Below are positions 1 through 6,968 of a stretch of 13,109 nt of DNA, piece after piece. The DNA comes from Scleroderma bovista (taxonomy: Eukaryota > Basidiomycota > Agaricomycetes > Boletales > Sclerodermataceae), in NCBI GenBank assembly GCA_037178675.1, contig JAYMGJ010000812.1, positions 1 through 13,109 of the forward strand, given 5' to 3'. How positions within the stretch are numbered: position 1 is the first letter of the stretch; the number at the start of each line of letters is the position of its first letter. Below the pieces are notes generated by a model that saw nothing but the letters and a program-made list of their open reading frames with translations, searched no databases and was not told the DNA's origin. Position numbers and translations under genes: made by a program.

Positions 1-291
1 GTCCCTAGAATAAATAAACTGGCTATACCATAGGCTACCACTGAGAGTGATGACAGTAATAAGAGAGAAAAACTTGCCAGTTTTGCAGGATTCACAAACG
101 ATTTCCTCGCTGTTATGGCGATTGCCAGATAGTACAATGTCGTTCGTACACGTTCCCGTGTGACACATGTCGATAAGGTTCGATATGCTGGGAAGAGTCA
201 ATGCAATATTCGTAAGTAGCTAGAGCAGGTTTCCGCACGCCAATATCACGAGATAACGGGTACTTGAAGAGAAGCCACCCATCAATGCGAA
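1..291. other. left-edge stretch without a supported gene
   Basis: I see no domain, RNA gene or repeat here that I can defend. Short open frames exist on the minus strand, but their composition is unremarkable and none has a recognisable motif. It may contain the C-terminal remains of the decayed recombinase that starts to the right. Confidence 0.5.
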
Positions 292-810
292 TCAGGAACT
301 GATATGACCGGGAGATGGGTAGAAGCACCGTCTGTGCTGTCCATAACGAACGGGTACTTTGATGCCGTGAGGAGAGGGGAATTTTGAAGCCATCGCTTCT
401 TCGTGGAAAGCGACTGTGTTCCGCTGCGATTTAAGAGTCCAGACGTGGTTCGTGACTATGTTTCGGAAAATGTGTGTTTGAGCCGGTAGTAGGGGCTCCT
501 GTTGGACCTTAAAATAAGAACATCGTAGGGATGGGAGCAAGTTGGGAGACATGATTCATGCAGGATGTTAACAAAGTATAGGAAGGGAAGAACGGGTGCC
601 AGGTGGTGGTATTTACATGAGATGCTTATGAGAAGTATCCACGACTGCGAAGGTGGCGACTGCGTGGTAGCTCTGACATCTAAGGTGGCTCCTCCTTTGC
701 GTACACTGTGACTGCCAATAGCTTTCTGTCCCAAGAAATCGAAGCCTTGCAAAGACGGACGGGATGGCCACGGGAGGCCTGCCTCTGTGGTAGATCGCCA
801 CTTCTATAAG
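292..810 (-). pseudogene. decayed tyrosine recombinase of the H-S-x-R-K-G type
   Basis: Seen directly: on the minus strand, 719 down to 684 reads IGSHSVRKGGAT, preceded by LGQKA and followed by a T-T-x-S-P-P string. This matches the second catalytic box (H-x-x-R) of a family of eukaryotic tyrosine recombinases that carry G-T-H-S-x-R-K-G-x-A-T, known to me from Crypton-like elements and related algal and oomycete genes. About 130 bases further on, in a different frame (552 to 460), LPSLRCSYFK and LLPAQTHIFRN resemble the L-P-x-N-H-x-x-F segment I recall from the C-terminal region of such proteins. The two parts need at least one frameshift, the upstream frame closes at a TAG near 810, and no catalytic tyrosine could be placed. 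I read it as a fossil. Its motif differs clearly from the YR at 3568-4925 (H-A-F-R-I-G-G), so it is a second family. The family assignment rests on memory of motifs. Confidence 0.42.
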
Positions 811-1877
811 CGCGCACGGCCAGTGGTGAAGCAACGTCTGAGATATATCGATAACGACGACGAACGAAATGAAAGCTAGAAAACACCTATCGCATATACC
901 ATTTTGTAAGGTGCTGGATTATCTAACAGGTGCCAGGAAGAGTGCATTTATCCTCGTACTACCCTTTTACTATGCTTGGACAGCACGATACACAAGATTA
1001 GGGGACAAGTACCGACTGCACGACAAAATTTTTGCAATAATGTGTCGGGTAGTTGAACTGAGAAGATTCTGGACGAAGGCCAGTAGCGCAAGTCAGGAGC
1101 TCACAAACACAACACACAGTCATATGTATTTCACAAAACACAGAACATGAAGAAATTTACGGCTTTCTCTTCAAACATACAACAATGCGACCCCCCGGTC
1201 GCACATCATCAAGAAGGAAATATGGATTTAGTGGGTGCAGGGGCAGGCAGAGTCTTTGCACGAGCAGGCAGAGTTCGTGCAGTCGCAGGTGCATGCTCCA
1301 GCAGCGCAGGAGCAGCTATCGGAAGCGTGGTTAATCAGCGATGTTGTTCAACATGTGATGGGTAAACACATACTTGGCCATGCAGGCGCATAGGTTAGCC
1401 ATTGTTATATCTTGGTTGGTGTCTGAAAACGGGCACGTCGCCGTCAACTACAAGCTCTGCGGACGAGCCCAAGAAATGAGACGTACGGGAGATGTGACTG
1501 AGCAGTTGGGAGTTCAGAGCAAAGTTGGAAATGATTGGTGATGCCTTTTACATGTCTGGCTAGCAGCTAGATCGAGATCTTGATATGAACGACATAATTA
1601 CAGACCCCTGTCCTAGGGGGTATCCCTGCGCAGGGTCCCATGTAGTAACGGATCTCCACATGATCAGTGGAGTGTCACGTATAGCCCCATGAGATACAAC
1701 AGAATACCTTTCCTAGGCTTTGCAGTAAATGCCATTTAAGGGTTGGTTCGCCAAACCCCCTTGGGCGTCAGAGGTCCCTGGTACTTCGTATCTCTGACAG
1801 CGGTGGTGCAGGGATGGTACAAATGAACAGTATTCGGAACAAAGACGCGATGTCGAAAGTGGCCGATATCATCCAAG
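811..1877. other. about 1 kb without a supported gene
   Basis: Open frames here are at most about 93 codons and none has a motif I recognise. The plus strand at 1232-1393 and 1359-1541 has two overlapping open stretches in different frames, rich in Glu and Gln, that could be a broken coding exon. Their length is within chance expectation. A short imperfect tandem repeat sits at 1243-1284. I found no tRNA or rRNA. Confidence 0.5.
1243..1284. repeat. imperfect 21-bp tandem repeat, two units
   Basis: The units at 1243-1263 and 1264-1284 both begin GCAGGCAGAGT and then diverge. A weaker third unit starts with GCAGGTGCA at 1285. It is a small repeat of GCAG character with no assigned function. 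Confidence 0.5.
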
Positions 1878-2414
1878 CTAATGGTCATTCGAATGGAAGA
1901 GGCTTGGAATGCGATTCATGGTCGCACCATAAGAACTACCGCCAAAAGTAGTGTTTAGGATTTCCTCGCTGCGCTGATTATATAGTTTACCCACGGCATC
2001 GAGCGTAGAACACCGATGAAGTTCGACAGACAAAGAAAGTATATTCGTGGTTAAAGCAGGTACGCTGCCAAGTCTCATGGAAGAGAGAGTATCACATGAT
2101 GACGTTGTGACTAGTCTCGTCACCCCCAGAACGGAGGGTTGCGAGACTACGTCTTGACGAGTGCAAGGGAAACCGGCCGAGATTAGGAGACATAACCCGG
2201 AAATGGCTTCCAGGCAAGTATAAGTGTCGTGCTTGCTCGACACAGCGGCCGTGGTGATGTCCACAAGATCGGACGGCGAACGGCCGATACGGTAGTCGGC
2301 ACACAAAGGTGGCAAAACTGATATCATCGTTTCTTCTGACAGGAAGAACTCGGAGTTGTCTTCTGCTGTCGAGTGGTATGGATGGGGAGAATGGATCTTG
2401 CAACAAAGCAGCAT
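1878..2414 (-). CDS. hypothetical ORF, 178 aa, not recognised
   Basis: A minus-strand frame runs 178 codons from the ATG at 2414 to the TAG at 1878. It stays open upstream of that ATG to about 2475, so the start is uncertain. A CAG that could be a splice acceptor lies near 2475, within a pyrimidine-rich run on the minus strand. The predicted protein is rich in Ser, Thr and Leu, has no clear membrane segment and no motif I know. A second frame, 2092-2457, overlaps it and has an Arg/Ser-rich start, but it looks like a shadow. The codons look moderately gene-like, so this may be an exon of a host gene or a remnant of a transposon. The evidence is length and codon appearance only. Confidence 0.25.
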   Translation of the reverse strand: MLLCCKIHSPHPYHSTAEDNSEFFLSEETMISVLPPLCADYRIGRSPSDLVDITTAAVSSKHDTYTCLEAISGLCLLISAGFPCTRQDVVSQPSVLGVTRLVTTSSCDTLSSMRLGSVPALTTNILSLSVELHRCSTLDAVGKLYNQRSEEILNTTFGGSSYGATMNRIPSLFHSNDH

Positions 2415-2460
2415 AGCTAAATCTCTTCGAAAGCGAGAAAGCAGGACTGGTAAACATAAA

Positions 2461-2975
2461 ATCGTGTAGCCTTTGCTGCTGAGGTGAGTATGACGCGAGT
2501 GAGATGCTGATGAGAGTGGAGAGGACTAGAATACAAGTATGATAGTACGAGAGAGAGAAGAGGTGATAGAGTGTGCAGTGAGAGGCTATCTAGATCGTAT
2601 GATGCGAAGAGCTAGAATACGATATAGATGGTGTGTGTGGGGAAGGCCGGGGGTCGCGCGCAAAGTCCAAAGGGGGTGCGACCGAGCCGAGAGCCGATAG
2701 GAGGTGCGCACGTGACTTCCCGAAGATAGGGGGTGAGAGAGGTGCGCGGCGAGAGGATGGCGTCGGCGGGCAGGCCTTCTGAGCGTGAAAAGGTCTGACG
2801 AGTGGAAGGAGGAAAGACAGGGGACACCTGCCAGACCACACAAGGGCAAAGCTCACAACGGGTGGCCACGCCCACACCCCACACACTAGAGCAAGACATG
2901 AACACAATAAATATTGGAGACGACAACATTGTGACAGAGACAAAGACAGCGAAGAGAACCCAGTAAAAATACATG
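2461..2975 (-). other. 3' noncoding region of the YR retrotransposon
   Basis: This lies directly after the native recombinase stop (TAA at 2978-2976, in the frame restored without the 574-bp insertion). The plus strand is strongly purine-rich, like the rest of the element. In Ngaro-type elements this is where the internal half of the split direct repeats would lie. I found no long repeat matching the gag leader at 8148-8313, but the other repeat copy may be outside the window. It holds an inverted repeat at 2588-2629. Open frames here look like by-products of composition. Confidence 0.5.
2588..2629. repeat. 13-bp imperfect inverted repeat
   Basis: The left arm ATCTAGATCGTAT (2588-2600) and right arm ATACGATATAGAT (2617-2629) pair at 12 of 13 positions around a 16-nt loop. 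It lies in the presumed 3' noncoding part of the YR element. It could be a transcript-end hairpin or part of a terminal structure used in circular or recombination intermediates. Confidence 0.7.
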
Positions 2976-3087
2976 TTAACGGCGAGAAGCGACAATGCGG
3001 GAATTGGTGCGATGAGTAAAATTGTCCATGATGGTATCAAGGGAGATGAGGCGAGAGGAGTCAGCTGACGACGAAATAAAGAGGGGA

Positions 3088-3093
3088 AGGATG
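3088..3093. repeat. target-site duplication, left copy (AGGATG)
   Basis: An exact 6-bp match to 3668-3673, immediately outside the 574-bp insertion. On the minus strand it supplies bases of the Ser-Ile-Leu codons near the end of the recombinase. Confidence 0.8.
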
Positions 3094-3125
3094 TGTTGAG
3101 AAAGTAAGTGCTTAGTCATCAACAG

Positions 3126-3200
3126 CACGTGACTTCTCTAGAGCCTTGACACGTGATGTGTCTGGACTCGTCAACTTCCATGTGATACTTCTGTCACATG
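3126..3200. promoter_or_regulatory. cluster of four E-box-like sites
   Basis: CACGTG at 3126-3131 and 3150-3155, CATGTG at 3179-3184 and CACATG at 3195-3200 lie within 75 bp, upstream of the TATA box at 3461. Such palindromes are bHLH-type binding sites. GATA-like TTATC/GATAA motifs follow at about 3206-3321. The arrangement resembles a U3 promoter, but binding is inferred. Confidence 0.45.
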
Positions 3201-3460
3201 ACTGGTTATCAAACCGGAGTCATATCTCTTATCTATGACATCATCAAGATAAGAAGAGATAACGTTCCTTCTAGAACGTTCCTATGAGGTCATGTCTAGA
3301 CCATTTCTTATCTCTTATCTTACCTATGACTCACTGTGGTATTCTAGGAGGTTCTACAAGTTTCCACAGGACTACTGTGTTAGGAAGGTACTTATCTACC
3401 TGTCCGTTTATGGACTCTTATGGTTCCTATACTTTACATGGTCTGTGCACAGCTCAGACG

Positions 3461-3468
3461 TATAAATA
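3461..3468 (+). promoter_or_regulatory. TATA box of the 574-bp insertion
   Basis: TATAAATA followed by CCC, on the plus strand, about 370 bp from the left end of the insertion. This is the expected U3/R arrangement for an LTR read rightwards. Transcription from it would run antisense into the YR and RT genes. Confidence 0.5.
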
Positions 3469-3567
3469 CCCTTATGCTTCGTTGTAGCATAGTAGGATTT
3501 TACCCACCTGTTTTATCCTCTGTTGTTATCAACAAACTCTCAAACCACCTTCGGTTATTACTCCAAG

Positions 3568-4925
3568 TTAGAACCGTCTACCCAAGTGAGTTAAAGACTT
3601 CATATCATTTGTGTAGAGCCCGCTGCGTAGTGTCCACTCTCTCCTATTGTGGACATTGCCTCCCGTTAGGATGCTATTAATCTGACGCCAGTACTCTAAA
3701 AAGGCCTGAGACTTCCATCTGCCTTGCGTGGTGACAACGTCAGGGGGGACTCCCTGTAAAAGAAGCTCAGTGGCGCCACCAATACGGAAGGCATGGCCGG
3801 GCATGTCAGGAAAACCGGCAGAAACCCAAACTTGATTGCAACGTTGAAGAAACCAATTACGAGTCATGGGCGACCAACCGTCAGGTGTGCGAAAGGCGAA
3901 CAGAGGTGCAGAGGATGAAATGGAATGATTGCCAGAAAAATGAGAAGTGAGCGCGTGGAGCAGGCAAGTGCAATGGGAGCGAGCGGTGACAGAAATGTCA
4001 GCACCGTCATTAAGTGTCATTTTGGACCAGGGAATGTGAAAGGAAGAGTATCGCGTACCGTTGTTAAGAGAGCGGCACGAAAGGGGAAGGACGTTATGAG
4101 AAACATGTTTAAAAGGGTTGAAAGAATTGACATCGGGAATGAGAAGTTCCCCGAGACTAAAGGGAAGATAAGAAAAAGGAAGAGAAGGAGGAGCCGAACT
4201 AACCGGCAGCAACACCAAAAAGCAACAGAAGCGAGAGCCCAGATGGCGAGGTCGAAGGAATTAGAAAGGTCGAGATGGTCATGTAAGATGCATAAGGCCT
4301 CAAGAGTGACAGGAGGGCATTTGGCGCGTCTGGACGATGGCGGAATGAGTTTGGAGAAACCACGCCGAACGTGGTGTAACATGTTGTCTCCGTTCCAAGG
4401 AGCGCCATTGACGGTATGCCAGAAATGGAGGCCGGCAAGCCAGTTGTTAAGTGTCTTGTCGGAAGAACGACCTGCATGATGTGCCGAGAAAAGAGCTAAA
4501 AGCTGAGAGGAAGCCAGCATACGGTCTAACTCAGGGATATGGTTGTCATCACAAAATTGAGTGAAGCGAAGGAGACCAGCACCATAATTGGAGCGAGTGC
4601 GAGAGTCGAGCGACTGCAACATGACCTGGAAGAGGCAGAAAACCGTAGGGTGAGGGTAATGATCCTCGAGAGAAGTGAGGTAATCGACGCCATGTGGAGA
4701 AGACCAACAGATGAGACGATCACTGGCAATGACATGAGGATGAAGGGTGGAAGGGTGGATGATAGAATCGGGGCGTGGGCGACGAGGTGGTTTGACGAGA
4801 GGAGGACGAATGGAGGAAGCAATGCAAGTCCTGGAGAGGGAGTCGAGGCGAGAATGAAAGGAGGCTGCAGCTGCCTGCACATCAACGCCTTGCAAAAGAT
4901 CATCAATGACTGACGGAGCAGCCAT
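3568..4925 (-). CDS. tyrosine recombinase of the YR retrotransposon, two exons
   Basis: Catalyses strand exchange that integrates the element's double-stranded DNA form. Exon 1 is 4925-4204 and exon 2 is 4156-3568, joined by removing the inferred intron 4157-4203, giving 436 aa. An N-terminal SAM-like core-binding region is seen at residues 105-126 (S-x-x-R-x-x-Y-G-A-G-L-L-R-F). Catalytic residues after splicing are R241 (in R-L-G-E-L-L), H362 and R365 (HAFRIGGATE), W388 (G-R-W-K-S) and Y396 (F-L-E-Y-W-R), a complete set. Without splicing the frame stops at 4017 after 302 residues and lacks box II and the tyrosine. The ATG at 4925 overlaps the RNase H frame by 23 nt. Residues 405-436 are read from the 574-bp insertion and replace 36 native residues that lie at 3086-2979. 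The core is therefore intact but the tail is foreign. Confidence 0.88.
3631..3655. repeat. 7-bp perfect hairpin near the insertion's right end
   Basis: TGTCCAC (3631-3637) and GTGGACA (3649-3655) are perfect inverted copies around an 11-nt loop, ending 12 bases before the right boundary of the 574-bp insertion. It may be an end-processing or transcript-end signal, or chance. Confidence 0.5.
3668..3673. repeat. target-site duplication, right copy (AGGATG)
   Basis: The second copy of the 6-bp duplication. The duplicated length could be 5 or 6 bp, because the insertion end (A at 3668) is ambiguous by one base. Confidence 0.8.
4157..4203 (-). other. inferred 47-nt spliceosomal intron in the recombinase gene
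   Basis: On the minus strand it starts GTTAGT, is pyrimidine-rich, and ends CCCTTTAG. Splicing joins CG to T, making the Arg codon of the first catalytic box, and restores W-C-C-C-R-L-G-E-L-L-I-P across two frames. The size suits basidiomycete introns. It could alternatively be a deletion-type frameshift, but the exact GT-AG borders argue against that. Confidence 0.85.
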
Positions 4926-6967
4926 GAAGGAAGAAGGGGGCGACAGAGGAGGGGAGAGCAGGAGGATTTGGGAGAGCGAGAGTGGGGGAAGGAAAAGAAC
5001 CCCGAGAAATGGGATCCGCCAAGTTCTCGGCAGAGGGCACGTAAAGGAAATCTAAAGAGACCAAAGCCTCGTGTGTGATAAGAGCCGTGTGACGGATGCA
5101 GAGATTGGACATAAAATTGCGGGAGCGGCCTTTCCAAAAGGAGGCAATAGTGCCCTCGTTGTCACTTCGAATGAGATAGCGGGAATGGCGCGCACCTTGA
5201 GAGATAATAGCAATGGCAGCAAGCTCAATGGCGAGAGATTCTAACCAGCCAATGTCGCGACTAGGGCTGCACCAGTCCAGGATAAGACGCCAAGCCGCCC
5301 AGAAGCCGTCAAGCAAGATTCTGATGCCAAAGTCAGAAGACACATCAACCCAGATCTGAAGATCTAAGGGTGGGGGAAGAAGCGCGATGGAAAGAGGTGG
5401 TTGGGGAGACGACAAAAGTGAAAGCCACCATTTCAGGTCAGAAACGACAGATGGTCTCATGAATCATGGCTTGAACTTGTCTGGGAATTTGGAAATCCAC
5501 TGGTAGAGTGGGGAGAGGAATGAACGCACGAAGGGAAAGACAAATGAGATATGATTGAGAGTACCAGCTATCTTCTCAGCATCGCATTTGAAAACGCGAG
5601 AGGAATGAAATGATGCGAGAAAGAGGTCCAAGCGGGAAAGGTATTTGATGCACTTCGATTCGATAAGAGAAACCGACTTGCGTGGAATGTTCCAAAGGAA
5701 GCCAATGTATTCAACAGAATCGCCGAAGGGCTGACCCTTCTCTCTGTGCCAAGGAGTGCCGAGATCAGCAATGAGAGACTTGGCGTGCTCCAGGTCGTAA
5801 TCGTAACGGTAAACTTCACCGTCACAAATGCCGAGGAACAAGCCGAGTGGGGAAGGAGAACGAAAGAGACAGAAGTTGTCGACCCACTTGAGGGTGGGGC
5901 TGACACCTTTAGCGTCCCAGATGTTGACAATGGCATCTGCCACTTCGCCTTGTAAACCGGAGGCAGAGGTAAGCCCGAAGGGGAGAACATGATTGAGATA
6001 AAGAAGATTGTCGAACATGACGACGAGAAAGCGTTTGTGATCAGGAAGGATGGGAATGCCGCGATATGCAGCTTCGATATCGAGAGAAGCCGCTTGTGAA
6101 CCAGGGGGAGCACGAGCGACCTGAAGATAAGCATAGAAAAGGATAAGAAGGATAAAGATAAGACGTGAAGGAGAGACGCAGGGTGAGAAGACGTGATAGG
6201 ACAAAAGAAGAGCCCCGCTGAGTAGAGAGAGATGTGAGGTAAGGGGGAAGGGGTTGGTCGGGGAGAGAAACACCCAACAGAGGAAGCGGACCCGAAAAGA
6301 AATACTAAATGTGTGTCTTCAAACATTCAAGAGTCCAAGGAGGAGCTCCATCCGGCAAAGAACATCCACACTAGTAAAGAGGAGAGCGCAAGGGAGAAAG
6401 CGAATTCACAACGAAGGCGGTGAGCTCCACAGACCCCCAACGAGTGGGAAAATCATCAGAGTCAATCTCATCATTGACGGAAAGGCCGGACGGGCCTCTA
6501 TGAGAAAGATTGTGACAAACCCGAATTTTGGGAGGAGCGCCATTGATACCGGGTTTGGCTACGATTTGAAAGGGAGAAGAACGGAAGGGACCAATCTTAG
6601 AAAAAAGCTGATGGGGGGTGAAAGGGCCGGCAAAACGGCCAAGACGAAGTTCGTCAAGGATGTAGGCGCGAATGTCTTCGTGAAAATCGATTATGTTGGG
6701 GTGATTAGAAGGAATAAGGAAATTAGACAAAGGCATGATATGACCAATGGGGAAGCCATGAGAAAGTTTAGCGACGAGTTCAGGATATTGATTTAATAAA
6801 CTAAAGGTGCGTAGAGAATGATCGAACGCGGAAGCAGAATAAGGAGTCGTAATAAGCGAAAAGTCTGGGTCGTTATCATATGGAGAGGTAGAAATAGAAA
6901 GGTGATTAATGAAGACGTGACGAGGGGAGAAAATGTCAGAAACACATAAAAAGGGAGAATGGAGAGA
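4903..6967 (-). pseudogene. reverse transcriptase-RNase H of the YR retrotransposon, damaged
   Basis: Copies element RNA into DNA and degrades the RNA strand. The RT N-terminal part (to 6410) includes a finger region with S-P-F-Q-I-V-A-K-P and I-D-S-D-D-F-P-T-R-W. After an inferred 289-bp intron, motif A is S-L-D-I-E-A-A-Y-R, motif B is L-P-F-G-L-T-S-A-S, motif C is W-V-D-N-F at 5886-5872, and Y-I-G-F-L-W follows. The usual second Asp of motif C is Asn. An in-frame TGA at 5466-5464 separates RT from RNase H. RNase H residues, counted from the Met at 5460, are D39, E79, D100 and D149, all present. The frame is open upstream into the gag gene with no good start codon, and is +1 relative to gag, so expression needs a frameshift, splicing or reinitiation. 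Two active-site or nonsense lesions make this copy probably inactive. Confidence 0.88.
6121..6409 (-). other. inferred 289-bp GT-AG intron inside the RT domain
   Basis: The minus strand breaks after T-A-F-V with GTGAAT and resumes after a pyrimidine-rich stretch ending TTATCTTCAG with V-A-R-A-P-P-G-S-Q-A-A. Joining keeps the frame and gives the expected continuous RT sequence just before motif A. Without splicing the frame ends at a TAG at 6373-6371. The donor could instead be GTTGTG three bases earlier (6412), which also keeps frame. The length is large for this type of fungus, so an insertion inside an older short intron is possible. Confidence 0.7.
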
Positions 6968-6968
6968 A

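Larger units (their letters stand above)
3094..3667 (+). mobile_element. 574-bp insertion in the YR gene, solo-LTR-like
   Basis: AGGATG occurs at 3088-3093 and again at 3668-3673, flanking this block. Removing the block and one copy joins the recombinase frame: after ...S-I-L the minus strand then reads P-L-F-I-S-S-S and continues for 36 native residues to a TAA at 2976. The base composition inside is balanced, unlike the purine-rich plus strand on both sides. The left end begins TGTTGAG, and the inside has a TATAAATA box and a cluster of CACGTG/CATGTG and GATA sites, as in fungal LTR promoters. The right end (CCTCCCGTT or ...GTTA) lacks the usual CA. There are no terminal inverted repeats or ORFs of note. 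A solo LTR of a Ty1/copia-type element is the best guess; a nonautonomous element mobilised by another enzyme is possible. Confidence 0.8.

Noticed and set aside
1184..1541. A broken plus-strand gene spread over two or three frames (Glu/Gln-rich stretch 1232-1393, then 1359-1541)
   Set aside because: Open lengths of 53 and about 60 codons are within chance, no motif is recognisable, and no convincing splice sites of normal intron size link them.
1738..1800. Possible tRNA-like T arm around GGTTCGCC
   Set aside because: No matching acceptor, D or anticodon arms could be folded around it.
2612..3040. A minus-strand ORF with a hydrophobic N-terminus that could be a membrane protein
   Set aside because: It lies in a different frame from the native recombinase tail and in the pyrimidine-rich 3' region of the YR element, which produces Leu/Phe/Val-rich shadows.
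3094..3534. A shorter solo LTR, TGTTGA...TCAACA, with 6-bp inverted ends
   Set aside because: The ends look right, but the flanks GGATG and AACTC do not match, while the longer block ending at 3667 has a duplicated target and restores the recombinase frame.
3925..4479. Plus-strand Arg/Lys-rich ORF of 184 codons opposite the recombinase
   Set aside because: It is antisense to a gene with a full catalytic motif set, and its basic composition follows from the purine-rich strand.
6254..6796. Plus-strand Lys/Arg-rich ORF of 180 codons opposite RT
   Set aside because: Antisense shadow of the RT fingers and its intron, with no motif.
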